Below are positions 37,896-40,601 of a stretch of DNA of 40,601 nucleotides, piece by piece; positions within the stretch are counted from its first letter, which is position 1, and every line of letters begins with the position of its first letter. Under the pieces are notes generated by a model. It was not told where the DNA came from, did not search any database, and worked only from the letters and a program-made list of their open reading frames with translations. The DNA lies in IMG/VR virus record IMGVR_UViG_3300023223_000295, positions 1 through 40,601 of that record. The stretch is one strand, 5' to 3'. The DNA comes from a virus. A program made the position numbers and the translations under genes.

Positions 37896-38372
37896 CTATC
37901 GCTTGTAGTGGCATTCTTGTGTCTCTTTATCATCTTGCCAGCTATCATCGTTATCAAAAATATGAAAATCGTTAAAAGTACTAGGCCAACATACATCATC
38001 TAAGCGTCCTAGTATCTTCTGAGGGATAACGGAGACCAAAAATAACAACAGACTGGCGATTAGGCTTACATATTGATAAAGGAATTGCATAAAGAAATAG
38101 CCTTCGCTAAATTCCCCTACGACGCCGTAATGACGAAGATATGTAACTATGGTAAATGCGCCACCATATACAATAGAGCAAAATAAAACGATGCCCATCC
38201 AATGCGCTCTGATGTAATTTATTCGACTGTTAGTGATGTAGACTATAAACAAAAAGTCAACAATCAATAACGTCGATAGGCACTGCCAGGTTGTAAACTC
38301 ATAAGATAAGCTTACTATGCAGCTGGTAGCCCATGACAAGCAAGCAACGAATGGCGCAAGTTTGTTTTTCAT
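37896..38372 (-). CDS. Four-TM membrane protein, 158 aa
   Basis: Hydrophobic segments LSTLLIVDFLFIVYI, MGIVLFCSIVYGGAFTIV, and YVSLIASLLLFLVSVI, preceded by FVACLSWATSCIVSL, then an Asp/Trp-rich cytoplasmic tail (DNDDSWQDDKETQE). It adjoins the holin-like gene and may be a second membrane effector or an antiholin; not recognised. Confidence 0.65.
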   Translation of the reverse strand: MKNKLAPFVACLSWATSCIVSLSYEFTTWQCLSTLLIVDFLFIVYITNSRINYIRAHWMGIVLFCSIVYGGAFTIVTYLRHYGVVGEFSEGYFFMQFLYQYVSLIASLLLFLVSVIPQKILGRLDDVCWPSTFNDFHIFDNDDSWQDDKETQECHYKR

Positions 38373-38386
38373 TGTTAAGGCCCTAA

Positions 38387-38464
38387 TTATCCGCCTTCGC
38401 CGTCTGATTCTCCGTCCCCACCTACCGGTGGTGTCTTTGGGTCTGTTCCGCCATTTCCAGCCAT
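38387..38464 (-). CDS. Gly/Pro-rich microprotein, 25 aa
   Basis: MAGNGGTDPKTPPVGGDGES then DGEGG. AGAGGA lies 6 bases before the ATG, a strong binding site, and it fits exactly between two genes, so it is likely translated. Disordered. No function can be given. Confidence 0.5.
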   Translation of the reverse strand: MAGNGGTDPKTPPVGGDGESDGEGG

Positions 38465-38500
38465 GATAATTCCTCTATTTAATGAATCGAATCTTAAAAT

Positions 38501-38617
38501 TTAATTGTACCCGAATATTACATAATAAACAAAACAGCAATTTAGCACTAATGAAATTACAACCACCACGTTCTCATAGCGGTTGTATGGCTCGGGTGGT
38601 GCGTGGCGTGGTAGCAT
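38501..38617 (-). CDS. Single-TM microprotein with Pro-rich N-terminus, 38 aa
   Basis: MLPRHAPPEPYNRYENVVVV, then hydrophobic ISLVLNCCFVYYVIFGY. It fills the gap between the lipoprotein and the 25-aa gene; the binding site is poor. Membrane microproteins are common in lysis blocks. A promoter-like pair (TTGTTT 38532-38527, spacer 17, TACAAT 38509-38504) lies in its 3' end. Confidence 0.5.
   Translation of the reverse strand: MLPRHAPPEPYNRYENVVVVISLVLNCCFVYYVIFGYN
38504..38532 (-). promoter_or_regulatory. Candidate promoter upstream of the 25-aa and holin genes
   Basis: TTGTTT (38532-38527), spacer 17, TACAAT (38509-38504) on the - strand, about 40 bases before the 25-aa gene. It would allow separate expression of the membrane and holin-like genes. 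AT-rich context makes chance matches likely. Confidence 0.45.
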
Positions 38618-38628
38618 TTATCTAGGGA

Positions 38629-38952
38629 TCACGGTTTAACCATTGGAATAATACTAGTTACAGCTTCAAGCAACTTAGCATTGTTTTCAGCTTGAACCAT
38701 TGCCGGATCAGAAGCGCTGACACCTTCTTCGTCAAGTGTAACTTCGATTTCACCATTGGCGGTTTTCTTAAACTTGAACTTTAGTTTCTTGTAATCCTTG
38801 GTGTTGTATACGTGAGCTTTACAGCACAAAATAGAGCCATCACTTGTTTTTATTGGCTCAATGCTATATTCGGTTTTGCCGCCATTTGAGATACACCCAG
38901 TAAGCATTAATGAAACCAATATTGATAATGCAAAAATTTTTAGATTAAACAT
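38629..38952 (-). CDS. Lipoprotein, 107 aa
   Basis: N-terminal signal with lipobox LTGC (LSILVSLMLTGCISNGG), so it is exported and lipid-anchored. The mature part is Lys/Glu-rich with a strand region (KKLKFKFKKTANGEIEVTL) and an ending AVTSIIPMVKP. Position in the lysis block suggests an outer-membrane spanin role, but it lacks a Pro-rich Rz1-like part and no i-spanin is recognised. Alternatively a superinfection or surface-exclusion lipoprotein. Confidence 0.75.
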   Translation of the reverse strand: MFNLKIFALSILVSLMLTGCISNGGKTEYSIEPIKTSDGSILCCKAHVYNTKDYKKLKFKFKKTANGEIEVTLDEEGVSASDPAMVQAENNAKLLEAVTSIIPMVKP

Positions 38953-38954
38953 AA

Positions 38955-39248
38955 TTATTCCTCATCAACTTTATCGTAAGTGGCTTCCCATATATCGGGC
39001 TTGCATGGATAAAGCTCACCCTGAACGCCGCGCATAATGAAATCACCAATACTTGCGTTCATAACGCCCTCTAGAGTGTATATCTTGAGACCTTCATCTT
39101 TGACTAGATTTTGGTACGTTTCCCATCCGTCCATTGCCACCATGTGGTTTAGTTCAGGCTTCTTGTCGGTGAAGGTGATAACATCAAAAAGATTGTCACC
39201 CGTCCATTGTATATAATCTACTAAAATTGGTTTTTTTCTGCATTTCAT
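38955..39248 (-). CDS. Conserved phage protein (YPCKPDI type), 97 aa
   Basis: Contains KCRKKPILVDYIQWTGDN at the N-terminus and IGDFIMRGVQGELYPCKPDI before EATY. I recall this ending as a widespread small phage protein, probably a beta barrel. Function unknown. Overlaps the DUF5675 gene stop by 4 bases. Confidence 0.8.
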   Translation of the reverse strand: MKCRKKPILVDYIQWTGDNLFDVITFTDKKPELNHMVAMDGWETYQNLVKDEGLKIYTLEGVMNASIGDFIMRGVQGELYPCKPDIWEATYDKVDEE

Positions 39249-39643
39249 ATTCCGATCTCCATTGAAAAATTATCAGGCAATACATTCATCAACCCGGTAA
39301 ATGCCTTAGCGCTGGCCCCAACATCGGGAACGCTATCACCGTCGATAAATTGAATTGATGTTCCGACTAGAATACAGCCCTTTATCTGCCGGGTAAAATT
39401 GCCTTTGTGAATTCTGATAAACGTTCTACCAGCTATGTTTTCAACTTCGACGCACTCACCTAATGACGGGCTGATTATTTTTTTACATTTATAAGTGCCA
39501 GGAGGAATGCAGCTTATATTCTTCGCGTTATTAAGCCATGGCAACTCAAGCGTGAAGCATTGGTAATCACCATAAGATAATCGGCCAAGCGTGCAATCTG
39601 GATGGTGCGCCCTGCCAGTTATTCTTAATTTTAAATCACTCAT
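39245..39643 (-). CDS. DUF5675-family protein, candidate lytic enzyme, 132 aa
   Basis: Pattern CTLGRLSYGDYQCFTLELPW, NISCIPPGTYKC, then FIRIHKGNFTRQIKGCILVG matches DUF5675. The I-H-x-G-N ... G-C-I core resembles the His/Cys catalytic pair of L,D-transpeptidase-like enzymes, so a peptidoglycan target is plausible; that is inference. It lies near the holin-like and lipoprotein genes and no other muralytic enzyme is in the window. GTGATATAAT lies upstream. Confidence 0.8.
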   Translation of the reverse strand: MSDLKLRITGRAHHPDCTLGRLSYGDYQCFTLELPWLNNAKNISCIPPGTYKCKKIISPSLGECVEVENIAGRTFIRIHKGNFTRQIKGCILVGTSIQFIDGDSVPDVGASAKAFTGLMNVLPDNFSMEIGI

Positions 39644-39651
39644 ATTTACCT

Positions 39652-39948
39652 CTATAGTTTATCGTTAATTATATCACTTAACTGATTACCACTCGGCCAC
39701 TTAGGTAAATGTGCCCAATCAATATCTTTGATTTTCTCAACAATACCGGCTATTTCATTTAACCTAGATATTGCCCGGTTGAAATTCGACTGGGAGACAT
39801 CATTAAGAAACGCGGCTTCGGTATCGCTGCGACCCTTAACCAAGTGGTCAATGATAGCCTGTTTTTGAGTCTCGCTGCTCATCCTGGTTAAACTGATGAG
39901 TAGTTCGACTCGTTTTTGTTTCTCCAGGCCGCGAACTAGCATTTTCAT
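39652..39948 (-). CDS. PapB-like transcriptional regulator, 98 aa
   Basis: Resembles PapB/FocB-type regulators: LISLTRMSSETQKQAIIDHL then VKGRSDTEAAFLNDVSQSNF and NRAISRLNEI, matching the S-S-E ... H-L-V-x-G ... N-x-x-F-x-R layout and HTH. PapB proteins control pili operons in enterobacteria; in phages they may control adsorption targets or lysis genes. Ends just upstream of the DUF5675 gene. AGGTGA precedes the ATG. Confidence 0.7.
   Translation of the reverse strand: MKMLVRGLEKQKRVELLISLTRMSSETQKQAIIDHLVKGRSDTEAAFLNDVSQSNFNRAISRLNEIAGIVEKIKDIDWAHLPKWPSGNQLSDIINDKL
39668..39677 (-). promoter_or_regulatory. Candidate late promoter GTGATATAAT before the DUF5675 gene
   Basis: TGA-TATAAT on the - strand in the end of the PapB-like gene, about 25-30 bases before the DUF5675 ATG. 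It matches the same ten bases at 21436-21445 and 33676-33685, and shares AAGTGATATAATT with the first. It could time lysis. Confidence 0.5.
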
Positions 39949-39959
39949 TTAGTCACCTT

Positions 39960-39973
39960 GCGCCCGAAGGCGC
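39960..39973 (-). other. GCGCC-UUCG-GGCGC intercistronic hairpin
   Basis: Same 14 bases in the transcribed sense as at 2593-2606, between the 89-aa lipoprotein stop and the PapB-like binding site. No U-tract. mRNA stabiliser or processing signal by inference. Confidence 0.6.
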
Positions 39974-39980
39974 GGTTAGT

Positions 39981-40250
39981 TTATTTACTGCTGGATGCCG
40001 CGCCACCGCCTAAACTTCCGACGCCCATAAAGAAACCGAAATCATACCAACCGCCATTATTATAAATTGCATAGATGGCGATATCATCAGAGAATAACGA
40101 ACCAATAAAAGCGAATGGCAACGTCATGCCGTGCCAGAGACCATACCAAAAACCTACTTTAGTTAATTGATCCGCTTGCTCAAAACTTACCGTATCAGCG
40201 CAACCTGTCAAAAACGTTAATAATAATGCTGCAACAATTAATTTCTTCAT
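39981..40250 (-). CDS. Lipoprotein, 89 aa, host-like family
   Basis: Signal and lipobox LLLTFLTGCADTV, then GFWYGLWHGMTLPFAFIGSL and YNNGGWYDFGFFMGVGSLGG, a pattern I recall from a small chromosomal lipoprotein family of bacteria. So it may have been taken from a host. It would sit in the inner or outer membrane with a hydrophobic middle. Possible superinfection-exclusion protein; unproven. Confidence 0.75.
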   Translation of the reverse strand: MKKLIVAALLLTFLTGCADTVSFEQADQLTKVGFWYGLWHGMTLPFAFIGSLFSDDIAIYAIYNNGGWYDFGFFMGVGSLGGGAASSSK

Positions 40251-40268
40251 TTTTCTATTCTCCGTTAA

Positions 40269-40454
40269 TTAAAAATAATTCTTCAAAATATCCTCGAGGT
40301 TCCGCAGAGCCTCAATACTGATATCGTGTTCCCTCTTCCACTTGAATAGCTCTGCCAACAAATCATCCGGGATCAGCCCTTTAATCATTGGCGATGAGCT
40401 ATCGAGTTCACTTTGAATTCTGTCAGCCTGGGCTTCTTGTTGTGTATTGTTCAT
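40269..40454 (-). CDS. Hypothetical protein, 61 aa
   Basis: Start at 40454 chosen because it overlaps the preceding stop (ATGA); a frame from 40493 has no binding site. Acidic helical protein: EAQADRIQSELDSSSP, then GLIPDDLLAELFKWKREHDI. Not recognised; coupled to the zinc-ribbon gene. Confidence 0.65.
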   Translation of the reverse strand: MNNTQQEAQADRIQSELDSSSPMIKGLIPDDLLAELFKWKREHDISIEALRNLEDILKNYF

Positions 40455-40600
40455 GGTTTTCTCTGATTCTTCCTTGTGCAAAACCTGCACCATGCGGACA
40501 GTCCGATTCTTGAGCTTTTATCGATATTGAAACTCTCTGTGTCGGCACCTTTCCATTGTTTGCAACATGGGCATATTTTAACCCTCACGCCTCCCTTTAG
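40451..40600 (-). CDS. Zinc-ribbon-like protein (5' partial at window edge)
   Basis: The frame enters from the right edge and reads LKGGVRVKICPCCKQWKGAD, then SRIGLSAWCRFCTRKNQRKP. The CPCC and CRFC pairs about 28 residues apart suggest a zinc ribbon, as in small phage proteins that contact DNA. A GTG at 40588 could be a start but has poor spacing, so the true start is probably outside. It ends in an ATGA overlap with the next gene. Confidence 0.7.
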   Translation of the reverse strand, partial: LKGGVRVKICPCCKQWKGADTESFNIDKSSRIGLSAWCRFCTRKNQRKP

Positions 40601-40601
40601 C

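Noticed and set aside
37624-37914. 96-aa version of the holin-like protein
   Set aside because: The first ATG has no binding site; AAGGAGGAG before 37866 marks the real start.
1-40601. CRISPR array, insertion sequence, integrase or att site
   Set aside because: No regularly spaced repeats, no transposase or integrase motifs and no tRNA-like att candidate were found. Absence of an integrase here says nothing about the unseen part.

Overview
The window is one continuous piece of a tailed double-stranded DNA phage genome (Caudoviricetes, siphovirus plan: tape measure, tail tube and tail terminator, no contractile sheath), moderately AT-rich. It probably infects a Gram-negative, likely marine or environmental gammaproteobacterium: there are two lipobox lipoproteins, a DUF1367/nin-like recombination block and a PapB-like regulator. 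The exact host cannot be read from the sequence. Both edges cut genes. A DnaB helicase enters from the left on the + strand and a zinc-ribbon gene enters from the right on the - strand, so the missing part of the genome should hold the divergent start of both arms.

Left arm, + strand, 1-7093: helicase, orphan DNA methyltransferase, many small early proteins, a mini-HTH protein, DUF1367, an MmcB-like nuclease, a nin-region-like protein, an HNH-AP2 endonuclease and a RuvC-like resolvase. It ends at a convergent terminator (7105-7124). The rest is on the - strand and reads right to left. 40.6-37.1 kb is a lysis and small-protein block (PapB-like regulator, DUF5675 protein, lipoproteins, holin-like protein). 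37.1-33.7 kb holds accessory genes (mini-HTH, HNH-AP2, HslV-like Ntn hydrolase, a 33-aa basic peptide). 33.6-31.5 kb is terS-terL. 28.6-23.6 kb is the head block (MuF-like protein, portal, scaffold, P22-type coat). 19.0-7.2 kb is neck and tail (adaptor, stopper, gp10-like, tail terminator, tube, frameshifted chaperone G/GT, tape measure, Dit-like, Tal-like with glycine-rich tip, two paralogous fibres, small tip proteins).

Two accessory cassettes interrupt the late operon. (1) 19.06-21.68 kb: an early-type promoter, a 42-aa ribbon-helix-helix regulator, a Prs/ADPR-pyrophosphate-synthetase-like enzyme and a NAMPT/Namat-like enzyme, bracketed by terminators. This has the two-gene composition of the phage NAD+ reconstitution pathway NARP1, which counters NAD+-depleting defences. 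(2) 28.7-31.5 kb: a Cro-sized HTH protein heading eight tightly packed small - strand genes, with overlapping divergent promoters driving three small + strand genes. I recognise none of these except the HTH.

At the downstream boundary of each cassette a hairpin covers the ribosome binding site of the next late gene, and a candidate extended -10 abuts its 5' arm. This is the layout of phage T4 gene e, where read-through mRNA is silent and late-promoter mRNA is translated. A 14-base element (AACAAAAGTGTTGC) at the -35 of three promoters links cassette 1 to the phage's other early units, and GTGATATAAT recurs on the - strand as a possible late promoter. At least fifteen genes of 19-58 codons were found by reading the intergenic sequence.
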